In this document: one piece after another, positions 27,417 through 36,582 of the stretch
Layout: every line of letters begins with the position of its first letter
How positions within the stretch are numbered: the stretch's first letter is position 1
Source: Arcobacter arenosus
GTDB taxonomy: Bacteria; Campylobacterota; Campylobacteria; Campylobacterales; Arcobacteraceae
DNA length: 64,000 bases
Assembly (NCBI RefSeq): GCF_005771535.1
Contig: NZ_VANU01000008.1
Span: forward strand, 60,291-124,290
Reading direction: 5' to 3'
The notes under the pieces: model-generated
Told to the model about the DNA's origin: nothing
The model's input: the letters and a program-made list of their open reading frames with translations, nothing else
Database searches by the model: none
Made by a program: the position numbers and the translations under genes

Positions 27417-29156
27417 ATGAAAAAAGGTGAAAATTTTATAAAAAAAGTAGAAGAGACTATTAAGGTTATTAGTGTAGAAAGACAGGCTGATGACCAAATC
27501 ACTATTACTGTAGATAGAAATGACCTACCAGAAGCAGTTAGAATTTTATATTATGATTTAGGTGGTTGGCTATCAAGTATGATTCCTAATGATGAACGAC
27601 AACTAAATGGTAGTTTTGCTATGTATTATGTGTTATCTATGGAAGGTGGAAAAATGAACGAGGGGGATGAACTTCCTCAAGAAGAAAAGTGTTGGATGAC
27701 AGTTAAAGCTTATCTTCCAGCAAATGATCCCACTTTTCCATCTGTGACTTGTAAAGTTCCTGCAGCTGTTTGGTATGAAAGAGAAGCATTTGATATGTTT
27801 GGTATTACCGCTGTGGGTTTACCCGATCCTAGAAGACTAGTTCTTTCAGATGATTGGCCAGAAGGTCTTCATCCTTTAAGAAAAGATGCAATGGATTATA
27901 GACATAGACCAGCAGCAGTTGATCATAAAGATGAACCAGATTATGACTTTTTACATCCTGAGGGAAGTAAAGTATTAGATGTTCCTTTAGGACCATTGCA
28001 TATCACAAGTGACGAACCTGGCCATTTTAGATTATATTGTGATGGAGATACTATTATTGATGCAGACTTTAGATTATTTTATCAACACAGAGGTATGGAA
28101 AAACTTGCAGAAAATAGAATGAACTATGACCAAATGGGATATTTAGCTGAAAGAGTTTGTGGAATTTGTGGTTATGCCCATGCCATTGCTTGTATTGAAG
28201 CAGCTGAAAAAGCAGTTGGATTAGAAATTCCATTAAGAGCCCAAGCAATTAGAGTTATTTGTCTTGAAATAGAAAGACTTCATTCCCATTTATTAAATAT
28301 AGGACTTGCTTGTGAAGTTACAGGAAATGTAACTAGTTTTATGCAGATATTTAGAATTCGTGAATATTCAATGGAACTTGCACAATTAGTTACAGGGGGA
28401 AGAAAAACCTATGGAAATGTTGTTATGGGTGGACTTCGAAGAGATATGTCAGGTGAAGAGATAAAAAAGAGTTTAGATTTATTAAAAATTATTGAGCAAC
28501 AAACAAAAGAGGTTTGGGATGCTGTTATGGATGATAAATCTCAAATTGATAGATGGATTGGAGTTGGCGTTTTAGATAAACAAGTTGCCAGAGACTTCTC
28601 TCCTGTTGGACCAAATGTAAGAGGTTCAGGGTTTAAAAGAGATTCAAGATATGACCATCCATATGATTTTATTGACAAACTTGACTTTAATATTCCCGTT
28701 GAACATGGTGGAGATGTATTTTCAAGAGAAACGGTTAGATATTATGAATTATTAGAATCTGTTTCAATAATTAGACAATGTTTAGAGATGTTACCAGGTG
28801 GACAAACTGTTATATCAACAAGAACACTTATTAGTCCAGAAGCATTTGGTATTGGAAATGTAGAAGCTCCAAGGGGAGAAAATATTCACTGGATTATGCA
28901 TGGAAATGCTCAAAAGGTTTATAGATGGAGATGTAGGGCAGCAACTTATAATAACTGGCCATCATTAAGATATCAATTTAGAGGAAATACTATTGCTGAT
29001 GCAGCATTAATTGTATGTTCCCTTGATCCATGTTATTCATGTACTGAAAGAGTTACTGTAATCGACGTTAATAAGAATAAATCAAAAATTCTTACACATA
29101 AAGATTTAAAACAGTATTCACAGACGCTGAAAAATTCTCCTTTAATGAAAATGTAG
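27417..29156 (+). CDS. hyfG: [NiFe]-hydrogenase large subunit HyfG/HycE (group 4)
   Basis: This 579-residue fusion has a NuoC-like N-terminal domain (about 1-180) and a NuoD-like catalytic domain. The four Ni ligands are in RVCGICGYAHA (about residue 248) and DPCYSCTER (about 537). About 34 residues follow the second motif, ending KNSPLMKM. In E. coli HycE the matching tail is cut off after the Arg of the CxxC motif by HycI once nickel is in place; hycI is present downstream, so the same maturation is expected. It evolves H2 from protons. Confidence 0.95.
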   Translation: MKKGENFIKKVEETIKVISVERQADDQITITVDRNDLPEAVRILYYDLGGWLSSMIPNDERQLNGSFAMYYVLSMEGGKMNEGDELPQEEKCWMTVKAYLPANDPTFPSVTCKVPAAVWYEREAFDMFGITAVGLPDPRRLVLSDDWPEGLHPLRKDAMDYRHRPAAVDHKDEPDYDFLHPEGSKVLDVPLGPLHITSDEPGHFRLYCDGDTIIDADFRLFYQHRGMEKLAENRMNYDQMGYLAERVCGICGYAHAIACIEAAEKAVGLEIPLRAQAIRVICLEIERLHSHLLNIGLACEVTGNVTSFMQIFRIREYSMELAQLVTGGRKTYGNVVMGGLRRDMSGEEIKKSLDLLKIIEQQTKEVWDAVMDDKSQIDRWIGVGVLDKQVARDFSPVGPNVRGSGFKRDSRYDHPYDFIDKLDFNIPVEHGGDVFSRETVRYYELLESVSIIRQCLEMLPGGQTVISTRTLISPEAFGIGNVEAPRGENIHWIMHGNAQKVYRWRCRAATYNNWPSLRYQFRGNTIADAALIVCSLDPCYSCTERVTVIDVNKNKSKILTHKDLKQYSQTLKNSPLMKM

Positions 29157-29165
29157 GAGGATAGT

Positions 29166-29705
29166 ATGAAAATAATAGACATAGCAAAAAAATATGGTTT
29201 AGCCACATATAATTATCCTTTTGAACCTTATGAGGTTCATGAAGGGTTTCGTGGTAAACCAGTTTATGACTACGATAAATGTATAGGCTGTACAGCTTGT
29301 GCAGTGGCTTGTCCTTCAAATGCAATTAATGTAAAGTTAAATGAACAAGGGGATAAGTTAGTATGGGAGTTTGATTGTGCTCGTTGTATATTTTGTGGAC
29401 GATGTGATGAGGTTTGTCCTACTAATGCTGTTGTTCAATCAGACCAGTTTGAATTAGCTGTGAAGTTTGATAAAAAAGCTTTAAAAATAGTTGGGGAGCT
29501 TGAATTACAATATTGTGAAGTTTGTAATTCAGCTTTTACAACTAAAAGATTAATCTCTTATAATCTTGAAAGATTAGAACGAGCAGGTTGGTCTAGTGAT
29601 AACTTAGATGAAAAAACAAAATATATTAGAACTTGTCCTGAGTGTAAAAAAAATAAAGTAGTTGAAGAATCTAACAAATATTTTTCAGGAGTAAATAATG
29701 AGTAA
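29166..29705 (+). CDS. hyfH: Hydrogenase-4 ferredoxin subunit HyfH/HycF
   Basis: The 179-residue NuoI-like protein has two 4Fe-4S motifs, [14 protein letters not shown] (about residue 40) and [17 protein letters not shown] (about 76). A C-terminal CEVC...CPEC pair (about 119 and 159) could bind zinc or iron. It passes electrons from the formate dehydrogenase side to the small subunit. It overlaps hyfI by eight bases. Confidence 0.9.
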   Translation: MKIIDIAKKYGLATYNYPFEPYEVHEGFRGKPVYDYDKCIGCTACAVACPSNAINVKLNEQGDKLVWEFDCARCIFCGRCDEVCPTNAVVQSDQFELAVKFDKKALKIVGELELQYCEVCNSAFTTKRLISYNLERLERAGWSSDNLDEKTKYIRTCPECKKNKVVEESNKYFSGVNNE

Positions 29706-30510
29706 AACATATGTAGTTCCAGATGAAATAGCTTGTGCAAATTCATTAGAAGCAAAATTAGAACATCTTAATAATATACAAAGAAGTTTTAGTGTTTATA
29801 GAGTTGATGTTGGTTCTTGCAATGGTTGTGAAATTGAAATTTTTGCAGCAATTACTCCAATGTGGGACCCTGAAAGATTTGGTTTTAAGCTTGTAGCAAA
29901 CCCAAGACATGCAGATATCTTACTTTGTACAGGACCTGTTACAAGACAAATGTATTATCCACTTTTGAGAGCTTATGAAGCAATGCCTGACCCAAAAATT
30001 GTTGTTGCTCTTGGAGCTTGTGGTTCTAGTGGGGGAATCTTTCATGATGCTTACGGTACTTGGGGTGGGATAGATAAAGTGATTCCTGTAGATGTTTATA
30101 TACCAGGATGTCCTCCTCATCCTGCGGGAATAATTTATGGATTAGCAACCGCTTTGGGTATTTTAGACCAAAAAGTTAATTATATTGAAAATAAAGATGG
30201 AGAAGATAATTTAGAGTTAATCTCTGAATCTATATTTGGAAATATACTCTTTGAAAGAGACGTTATGGCAAAGGCAAAAGTTTTAATGGGATATTTATTA
30301 GCAAGGAAACTATTTGATAAGTATATTAATGGTGTAAAACAATCTCTAGATATTAAAAATGTTGTACTGACGAAAGTAGCATTGGAAAAAGCTTTTGATG
30401 AAGAATTTGATGAGAGATATGTTGAGTGTATGAAAATAATACATAATGAAGTGTATCTAACGCATATGTTGTATTATGGAAAAATACTCGAAGAATATAA
30501 ATTTGATTAA
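29698..30510 (+). CDS. hyfI: [NiFe]-hydrogenase small subunit HyfI/HycG
   Basis: This 270-residue NuoB-like subunit carries the proximal 4Fe-4S cluster. Ligand cysteines are seen in GSCNGCEIE (about residue 40), LGACGSSGG (about 105) and [10 protein letters not shown] (about 140). The C-terminal 100 residues go beyond NuoB, as in HycG and HyfI. It forms the catalytic pair with HyfG. Confidence 0.93.
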   Translation: MSKTYVVPDEIACANSLEAKLEHLNNIQRSFSVYRVDVGSCNGCEIEIFAAITPMWDPERFGFKLVANPRHADILLCTGPVTRQMYYPLLRAYEAMPDPKIVVALGACGSSGGIFHDAYGTWGGIDKVIPVDVYIPGCPPHPAGIIYGLATALGILDQKVNYIENKDGEDNLELISESIFGNILFERDVMAKAKVLMGYLLARKLFDKYINGVKQSLDIKNVVLTKVALEKAFDEEFDERYVECMKIIHNEVYLTHMLYYGKILEEYKFD

Positions 30511-30527
30511 AAAAAAGTGAGTTTGTG

Positions 30528-30878
30528 ATGATTGAAATATGTAGATTAACAAAAAGACAAGTAGATCCATCTTCTAAGAAAAAAATGCCAACACCTTTGG
30601 AACAAATAAAAATTTTTTCTTTAGCTGTAGGACATGGAATAGGAAGTGTTGACTTTGTAGAATGTATAGGAGAAATGGAAGATAGTGCCTATGATGAAAT
30701 GCTAAAATCTTGTGATGAATATGCAACTTTCAAACTTGGTAATCTTAGTAAATATTTTGAAATAGAAGTTTTTCCAGAACATGCAAGAATGTTAGTCAAT
30801 GAAATGCCTAATTGTTTTTTAAAAGAACAATTTCTTTCATTACAAGAAGGTTATATCGTTATTAGGAAAAAATTATGA
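30528..30878 (+). CDS. hycH: Formate hydrogenlyase maturation protein HycH/HyfJ
   Basis: The 116-residue protein resembles E. coli HycH in two stretches, FSLAVGHGIGSVDFVEC and KYFEIEVFPEHARMLVNE. HycH and HyfJ help assemble the hydrogenase large subunit. The start could be GTG 30525 or ATG 30528, which are adjacent and in frame; I list the ATG. It overlaps hycI by four bases (ATGA). Confidence 0.8.
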   Translation: MIEICRLTKRQVDPSSKKKMPTPLEQIKIFSLAVGHGIGSVDFVECIGEMEDSAYDEMLKSCDEYATFKLGNLSKYFEIEVFPEHARMLVNEMPNCFLKEQFLSLQEGYIVIRKKL

Positions 30879-31321
30879 AAAAAGCATTTTTAGCAGTTGG
30901 AAATACTTTAAGGGGTGATGATGGTATTTGCGCTTATTTAGGTAATTTACTAGAAAAAGAAGATTTGGGATGGAAGGTTTTCTATGCAGAAGATACTCCT
31001 GAAAGCCAATTTAATTTAATAAGAGAATATGAACCTGATTTAGTTGTAATAGGTGATGCTATGACAGGTATCAAAGTTGGCAGTGTTGATGTAATTGATG
31101 TAAGTGATGAAAGAGAATATATGTATTCAACTCACAATTTACCAATGCCAATACTTATAAGTTATTTAAAAGGATTTTGTAAAGGAGTTCTGTTTTTAGG
31201 ACTAAATGTAGATATTGAAAATGTATTAGAAGTAAATCCAGAGATTTCTCAAGAAGCTAAAGTAACAGCTTTAAGAGGATTAGAAAAGTTAATTGAAATT
31301 AATACAATTTTTGATAAATGA
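30875..31321 (+). CDS. hycI: Hydrogenase maturation endopeptidase HycI
   Basis: This 148-residue nickel-dependent protease of the HybD/HycI family has GNTLRGDDG (Asp near 16), VIGDAMTG (Asp near 62) and the STHNLP histidine near 90, the three metal-binding positions. Its target is the C-terminal tail of HyfG. The presence of a tail on HyfG and of this protease in the same operon agree. Confidence 0.9.
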   Translation: MKKAFLAVGNTLRGDDGICAYLGNLLEKEDLGWKVFYAEDTPESQFNLIREYEPDLVVIGDAMTGIKVGSVDVIDVSDEREYMYSTHNLPMPILISYLKGFCKGVLFLGLNVDIENVLEVNPEISQEAKVTALRGLEKLIEINTIFDK

Positions 31322-31339
31322 TAATAAAAGGATTAAGTA

Positions 31340-32197
31340 ATGTTATCTCCAGCAGAAGCAGCAAAAGCTGTATCAGGTGGTTCAGGGCATAAGGCTAATA
31401 TGCCAATGTTAAGTATTATTTTCTTGTCAATTATGGCAGGTGGATCAATTGCAATGGGTGATATTTTCTGGGCCCATGCAACAGTTGGTGTTGCAAAAGC
31501 CACAGCTCCAGGGATTGCAAACTTTTTAGGGGGTATTGCATTCTCTGCTGGACTTATGATGGTTGTGTTCTTTGGAGGACACTTATTTACAAGTTCACTA
31601 TTAACTGGTGTTACAACAATGGAACATAAGTTACCATTAAGTAAAATGGCAATTTATTGGATTATTGTTTGGGTATTTAATTTTGTAGGATCAGTTTTAA
31701 TTGCGTATATGTATTATAGAACAAATTTACCATTAAAATATGATGGTGAAATTTTAAAACACTTTATGGCATTAGGGGCAGGAAAAACTTCTTTAGCATT
31801 TGATGAAGCATTTATCAGAGCAATATTCTGTAATGTTTTTGTTTGTATGGCGGTATGGACTGCAATTGCAGCAAAAGATACTGCAGGTAAAATTTTAGGT
31901 ATTGCATTTTTAATTGGTGCATTTGTAGCTTCTGGCTATGAACACTGTGTTGCTAATATGTTTATTATTACTGAAGGTTTATTAGCTAAAGCTCATTATT
32001 TAGCAGAAGTTGGTGGTAATATAGAAGCTTTATCTCATTTAGCTCATGTTTCTGTTGATAAAATCAATAATCTAACAATTGAGGCAATGTTAGTTAAGAA
32101 TCTTATTCCTGTTACATTAGGAAATATCGTTGGAGGTCTTTTCTTTGTTGGTATTATTGGATTTATGTCACATAAAGTAGATATGAAAAATGATTAA
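31340..32197 (+). CDS. focA: Formate channel FocA (formate/nitrite transporter family)
   Basis: This 285-residue membrane protein has about six helices and FNT signatures such as FFGGHLFTSSLLTG and the second-half NVFVCMAVWTAIAAKD (about residue 170). It would import formate for the hydrogenlyase. It is the last gene of the operon, 18 bases after hycI, and a strong terminator follows. Nitrite transport is the family alternative, but the context favours formate. Confidence 0.9.
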   Translation: MLSPAEAAKAVSGGSGHKANMPMLSIIFLSIMAGGSIAMGDIFWAHATVGVAKATAPGIANFLGGIAFSAGLMMVVFFGGHLFTSSLLTGVTTMEHKLPLSKMAIYWIIVWVFNFVGSVLIAYMYYRTNLPLKYDGEILKHFMALGAGKTSLAFDEAFIRAIFCNVFVCMAVWTAIAAKDTAGKILGIAFLIGAFVASGYEHCVANMFIITEGLLAKAHYLAEVGGNIEALSHLAHVSVDKINNLTIEAMLVKNLIPVTLGNIVGGLFFVGIIGFMSHKVDMKND

Positions 32198-32201
32198 TCT
32201 C

Positions 32202-32231
32202 AAAAACCTTCTTTTAATAAAGAAGGTTTTT
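32202..32231 (+). terminator. Terminator of the formate hydrogenlyase operon
   Basis: A 13-bp perfect stem AAAAACCTTCTTT / AAAGAAGGTTTTT closes a TAAT loop, and the 3' arm ends in five T. It begins four bases after the focA stop. Confidence 0.85.
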
Positions 32232-32407
32232 GAACAAAAGAGTTTGCATTTGATAAATTTTAATGTACTTATTGAGAATTTATTAGAAATTAAAACAAAT
32301 TGTAGGAAGTAAAAATAAAATTTAAAATTTAAACTAAGGGTAAATTTTTTTTTACCTTTAAGAAAAGATTTATATTTAATATTTTAAAATTATAATATTT
32401 TAAAATT

Positions 32408-32475
32408 AAGCATTAACCTAAGGTTTAGGTTGGACATAATTGATATGCGTGAAACTATTATGACTACATATGCTT
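32408..32475 (+). promoter_or_regulatory. Candidate structured leader RNA B (three-way junction) before the Tat-transglutaminase operon
   Basis: AAGCAT (32408-32413) pairs with ATGCTT (32470-32475). Between them lie a hairpin ACCTAA-GGT-TTAGGT (32416-32430), GACA, a TAAT/ATTA stem, and GACTACAT. A perfect -10 TATAAT at 32391-32396 places the start just before the structure, as in leader A. The ribosome-binding site GGAG follows ten bases after the closing stem. Confidence 0.5.
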
Positions 32476-32496
32476 CAACACACTTGGAGTAAAAAA

Positions 32497-33591
32497 ATGA
32501 ATAGAAGAACATTCTTAAAAAACACAACAATCTTGGCTGCAACATCTACTGTTATTCCTAACTTAGTATTTGCTAATGAAAACAAAAATCCGTTTGGTAT
32601 CAAAGAGGGTATTAGAAAGTTTACAATTAACAATAATTTTAAGCTTGAATCATCAAATGAAAAAGCTCAAATTTGGATTCCAGTTCCATTGAGTTCAAAA
32701 TATCAAGAACTAGTTGATATCTCTTATTCTGGAAATTATGAAAAAGCAGAAATCGTTGAAAATGAATATAATACAAAAGTTTTATATGCAACTTGGAAAG
32801 TGGAAGAAAAAGAACCAAAAATTGATGTAAAATTTGAGGTAATAACAAAGCAAAGCTTTACCGATTTATCAAAAGCTAAAAATGATGAAAATTATTCGGA
32901 TGAAATAAAAGTATATCTTAAACCAACTGCTCATATCCCTGTAAATGATAAACTTAAAGATTTTACAGCACAAATCACAAAAGATGTAAAAACATCTTTA
33001 GAAAAAGCTCAAGCTATATATGACTGGACAGTAACTACTATGTATAGAGACAATTCAGTTATTGGGTGTGGAGTTGGAGATGCTGGTAAAGCTTTAGATG
33101 AAAAAATCTATGGTGGAAAATGTACAGATATAAGTTCAGTATTTGTTGCACTTTTAAGAAATGCAAATATTCCATCAAGAGAAGTATTTGGTATTAGAGC
33201 TGGTAAATCAAAAATCTCAAAAGTTTGTGGAAAAGCAGATGAAAAAGGTTTTGCAAATATTACTGGTGGACAACACTGTAGAGCAGAGTTTTACGTAAGT
33301 GGTTTAGGTTGGGTACCAGCAGATCCAGCAGACGTTACTAAAGTAAGACTTGGTGAAAAATTAACAAATGAATCTGAAAAAACAATTCAAACTAAAAACT
33401 TTATGTTTGGTAACTGGGAAATGAACTGGGTTGCATTTAACTATGCTAGAGATTTTGTATTAAATCCTAAGCCAGCGCAATATCCTTTAAATATGTTAGG
33501 TTATCCTTATGCAGAATTAGGTGAAGATGTACAAAACTACTATGATCCTAAATCTTTTGCATATGCTTATACTTCGCAAGAGAGAGTATGA
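32497..33591 (+). CDS. Tat-exported transglutaminase-like protein
   Basis: The start at ATG 32497 has GGAG seven bases upstream; an earlier in-frame ATG at 32470 lies inside the leader structure. The 364-residue protein begins MNRRTFLKN, a twin-arginine signal with a hydrophobic stretch ending VFA, so it is probably exported folded. The C-terminal half has a transglutaminase-like core with Cys in GGKCTDISSVFVALLR, His in GQHCRAEFYV and Asp in PADPADVTK, a full Cys-His-Asp triad. It may cut or cross-link a peptide outside the inner membrane. It overlaps the MerT-like gene by four bases. The substrate is unknown. Confidence 0.8.
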   Translation: MNRRTFLKNTTILAATSTVIPNLVFANENKNPFGIKEGIRKFTINNNFKLESSNEKAQIWIPVPLSSKYQELVDISYSGNYEKAEIVENEYNTKVLYATWKVEEKEPKIDVKFEVITKQSFTDLSKAKNDENYSDEIKVYLKPTAHIPVNDKLKDFTAQITKDVKTSLEKAQAIYDWTVTTMYRDNSVIGCGVGDAGKALDEKIYGGKCTDISSVFVALLRNANIPSREVFGIRAGKSKISKVCGKADEKGFANITGGQHCRAEFYVSGLGWVPADPADVTKVRLGEKLTNESEKTIQTKNFMFGNWEMNWVAFNYARDFVLNPKPAQYPLNMLGYPYAELGEDVQNYYDPKSFAYAYTSQERV

Positions 33592-33914
33592 AAAACTACG
33601 TATTACCGATAATTGGTGCAGTTTTTACTGCACTATTATCAACTTTATGTTGTTTACCAGCATTTTTATTTTTATTCTTTGGTGTATCAGGTGGAATATT
33701 AACTTATTTTACTACACTTGAATACATAAGAATCCCGATGGCTGTTTTAACAGTTATTCTTTTTATTTATGGAATTAAAAAATTAAATGGAAAAATTAAA
33801 TGTGAATGCACAAAAGGTGAAAAAGTTAAAAATTATTTTTTAGCTATTTTATTTTTCTTAATTGTATTGGCAATACTTTTATATCCAGAAATAATTCCTA
33901 TGTTTATGGAGTAG
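33588..33914 (+). CDS. MerT-like small membrane protein
   Basis: This 108-residue protein has three or four membrane segments. The first contains STLCCLPAFLF, the Cys-Cys pair that MerT uses to accept a thiophilic metal ion. A second cysteine pair, KCECTKG, lies near residue 65 in a loop. It sits between a Tat-exported transglutaminase-like gene and a MerP-like gene. No mercuric reductase or MerR gene is nearby, so the ion may not be mercury. Confidence 0.75.
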   Translation: MKNYVLPIIGAVFTALLSTLCCLPAFLFLFFGVSGGILTYFTTLEYIRIPMAVLTVILFIYGIKKLNGKIKCECTKGEKVKNYFLAILFFLIVLAILLYPEIIPMFME

Positions 33915-33917
33915 ATT

Positions 33918-34181
33918 ATGAAATTTTTATTATTACTAGTTCTTTTTGTAAGTTCAGGTTTTGCACAACAAACTTCAGTATTTGAAGTAAAAGGTATGCA
34001 CTGTCCTTTATGTACTACAGCTGTGAAAAAAGCTATCAAGAAGCTTGATGGAGTCGAAAAAGTTAGTGCAAGATTAAATACAAAAAAAGTAACTGTTGTT
34101 CATGATGAAAAGGTTACAATTGATTCAATACTAAAAGCGATTAAAACAACTTCTTATACTGGCACTCTTCTACTGAAATAA
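33918..34181 (+). CDS. MerP-like periplasmic heavy-metal-associated (HMA) protein
   Basis: The 87-residue protein has a signal peptide ending GFAQQ and one HMA domain with the metal-binding motif GMHCPLC (about residue 26). It would hand a soft metal ion to the MerT-like protein in the membrane. It starts four bases after the previous stop and ends the cassette. Confidence 0.82.
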   Translation: MKFLLLLVLFVSSGFAQQTSVFEVKGMHCPLCTTAVKKAIKKLDGVEKVSARLNTKKVTVVHDEKVTIDSILKAIKTTSYTGTLLLK

Positions 34182-34308
34182 TTGAATAAACGTTCAAAAA
34201 GTAAACATTTTTTTACTATTAATTTAAGTTATTTATATTATAATCTTTGATTATTTTTTTATTATAAAACATAAAATTCAAATAAATAATAATTTTAAAG
34301 GAGAAAAT

Positions 34309-36408
34309 ATGTATGAAATATGGAGAAAGCTTTTTGGCAATTTAAAAGTTTTTAAAAAAATGTTACTTGTGTCAATTGTATCATTAACATCAATGATTAT
34401 ATTAGCTGTTATTCTTTTACTTGGACAAGAAAAAATGATGTTTAAAGAGAAAAAAACTCAATTAGTTAATGTAATTGATTTATCCTATAGTTTTGTAGAA
34501 AAAGAGTATAAAAAATTTGAATCGGGGCAAATTACAGAAACTGAAGCCAAAAATAATGTTATAGAAGCCTTTAAAAACTTTAGATATCAGGGTGATAATT
34601 ATATTTGGATAAATGATAATAATATTGATTCTGTAAAAATGGTTATGCATCCAATAGATTTAAATAAAAATGGTAAAGTTATGGATGATAAAGCTTATAA
34701 TCTTGCTACTGCCATTGATTTTGGCAAAGATTCAAAATCAACTAAAAAATTAGATAATGAAAATATCTTTAAAGCTTTTGTTGAAGCTACTCAAGATAAT
34801 GGTTCAGGTTTTGTTCATTATTCAAGGACTGATGAAAAAACTAAAGAAACACAGAAAAAACTTTCTTATGTAAGAGAATTTACTCCTTGGGGTTGGGTTT
34901 TTGGGTCAGGAATATATATTGATGATATCCAAGAAGAGTTTATAAATTCAGCACAAAAAGCAGGATTAATTCTTTTAATTATTCTTGGTATTTTATCTTT
35001 TATTTTTAGAATGATTACAAAAGAGATTGTATTTAAAGTAACATTTATAAATGAAGGTTTAGAAAACTTTTTTGCATATTTAAATAGAGAAACAAATGAT
35101 GTTGAGATTAAACAAATAACTTGTAGAGATGAGTTTGGTCATATGTCAGATTTAATAAATTCAAATATTGAAAAAGCTAAAAGAGGTATCATAGAAGATA
35201 GAGAATTAATTGATGAAACAATCACAGTTTTAGGTGAGTTTGAACAAGGTGATTTATGTCAAAGAGTTAATATAAATGTTTCTAATCCTGCTATGCAACA
35301 GTTAAAAGAGGTTTTAAACAGTATGGCTGGAAACTTAGAACATAATATTGAATCTGTTTTAGATGTCTTAGAAAAATATTCTAATTTCAACTACCTTGAT
35401 AAAGTTAATACAACTGGAATTCAAAAGGATTTATTAAAGCTTGCAAATGGAGTTAACACTTTAGGTGATTCTATTACAGCTATGTTGGTTGCAAGTAAAA
35501 GTGATGGTTTAAAACTAGATGATAGTTCGGCTTTATTATTAGAAAATGTAGAATCTTTAAATAACAACTCTAATGAGGCAGCTTCTTCTTTAGAAGAAAC
35601 AGCGGCATCATTAGAACAAATGACAGGAAATATTAGAAGTAATACACAAAATATTTATGAAATGGCTCAAATCTCACAAAAAGTTACTAAATCTGCAAAA
35701 GATGGAGAGGTTTTAGCAAACCAAACAACAACTGCAATGGAAGAGATAGATACACAAGTAAATTTAATCAACGATTCTATTACAATAATTGATCAAATTG
35801 CTTTTCAAACAAACATACTTTCATTAAATGCGGCGGTAGAAGCTGCAACAGCAGGGGAAGCTGGAAAAGGGTTTGCCGTAGTTGCTCAAGAGGTTAGAAA
35901 TCTTGCAAATAGATCTGCAGAAGCTGCAAAAGAGATAAAAAATCTAGTAGAAAGTGCAACTAATAAAGCAAATGAGGGTAAAGAGATTGCTACAAATATG
36001 ATTAATGGTTATGTTGCTTTAAATGAAAATATTAATCAGACAATTACTTTAATCAATAATGTTGAAATGTCTAGTAAAGAGCAATTAACGGGAATAGAAC
36101 AAATTAATCAAGCAGTTGCTCAATTAGATACACAAACACAAATGAATGCACAAGTTGCTTCTCAAACACAAGAAATAGCTTTAGAAACAGATAAAATTGC
36201 AAAAATGGTTCTAGAAAGTGCCGATGAAAAAGAGTTTATTGGTAAAGAAAACTTAAAAAAAAGAGATAGAACATCTAAAAAATCTTATACAGGTGAAGAA
36301 AGAAGATCGTTAGAAAAAATTATTAAATCTTCACCTTCAAATTCTGTTAAAAAAGAGAACTTTAAAGCAAAAGTTCAAGAACAAGATGATGAATGGGAAA
36401 GTTTTTAA
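34309..36408 (+). CDS. Methyl-accepting chemotaxis protein with single Cache sensor
   Basis: The 699-residue chemoreceptor has a membrane helix (about 18-38), an extracellular single-Cache (sCache_2-like) domain (about 40-210, with NYIWINDNN and [12 protein letters not shown]), a second membrane helix (about 220-240), a long linker and a signalling domain with the hairpin tip [33 protein letters not shown]. Signalling-domain length matches the Campylobacterota type. The C-terminus ends EWESF, which fits the Trp-x-x-Phe pentapeptide that tethers CheR and CheB. A single-Cache domain of this kind often binds small organic acids; the ligand here is unknown. Confidence 0.92.
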   Translation: MYEIWRKLFGNLKVFKKMLLVSIVSLTSMIILAVILLLGQEKMMFKEKKTQLVNVIDLSYSFVEKEYKKFESGQITETEAKNNVIEAFKNFRYQGDNYIWINDNNIDSVKMVMHPIDLNKNGKVMDDKAYNLATAIDFGKDSKSTKKLDNENIFKAFVEATQDNGSGFVHYSRTDEKTKETQKKLSYVREFTPWGWVFGSGIYIDDIQEEFINSAQKAGLILLIILGILSFIFRMITKEIVFKVTFINEGLENFFAYLNRETNDVEIKQITCRDEFGHMSDLINSNIEKAKRGIIEDRELIDETITVLGEFEQGDLCQRVNINVSNPAMQQLKEVLNSMAGNLEHNIESVLDVLEKYSNFNYLDKVNTTGIQKDLLKLANGVNTLGDSITAMLVASKSDGLKLDDSSALLLENVESLNNNSNEAASSLEETAASLEQMTGNIRSNTQNIYEMAQISQKVTKSAKDGEVLANQTTTAMEEIDTQVNLINDSITIIDQIAFQTNILSLNAAVEAATAGEAGKGFAVVAQEVRNLANRSAEAAKEIKNLVESATNKANEGKEIATNMINGYVALNENINQTITLINNVEMSSKEQLTGIEQINQAVAQLDTQTQMNAQVASQTQEIALETDKIAKMVLESADEKEFIGKENLKKRDRTSKKSYTGEERRSLEKIIKSSPSNSVKKENFKAKVQEQDDEWESF

Positions 36409-36421
36409 TCTTTTAGTTCAA

Positions 36422-36456
36422 TGTTAAAAACAGCACCTTTTTGGCTGTTTTTAACA
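36422..36456 (+). terminator. Terminator after the Cache chemoreceptor
   Basis: TGTTAAAAACAGC pairs with GCTGTTTTTAACA over 13 bp around a 9-base loop, starting 14 bases after the stop codon. The T-run lies within the 3' arm. Confidence 0.75.
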
Positions 36457-36582
36457 GAAACCCCCTTTAATACTTGATAAATAATTATAAAAATATAATA
36501 CAAAAAATTGGTGCCTAATAATTATTTTTTAATTGTTAAGTTTTAAAAAGATATGATTTCCTTTTATTTTTAAAGGTTTTAT

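Noticed and set aside
32497..34181. Mercury resistance operon
   Set aside because: MerT-like and MerP-like proteins are present, but there is no merA or merR, and the first gene is a transglutaminase-like protein.
34192..34207. TTGAA-N6-TTCAA as an Fnr-type box before the Cache chemoreceptor
   Set aside because: Fnr sites have TTGAT-N4-ATCAA spacing. This one has the wrong spacing and no fitting -10 was identified.
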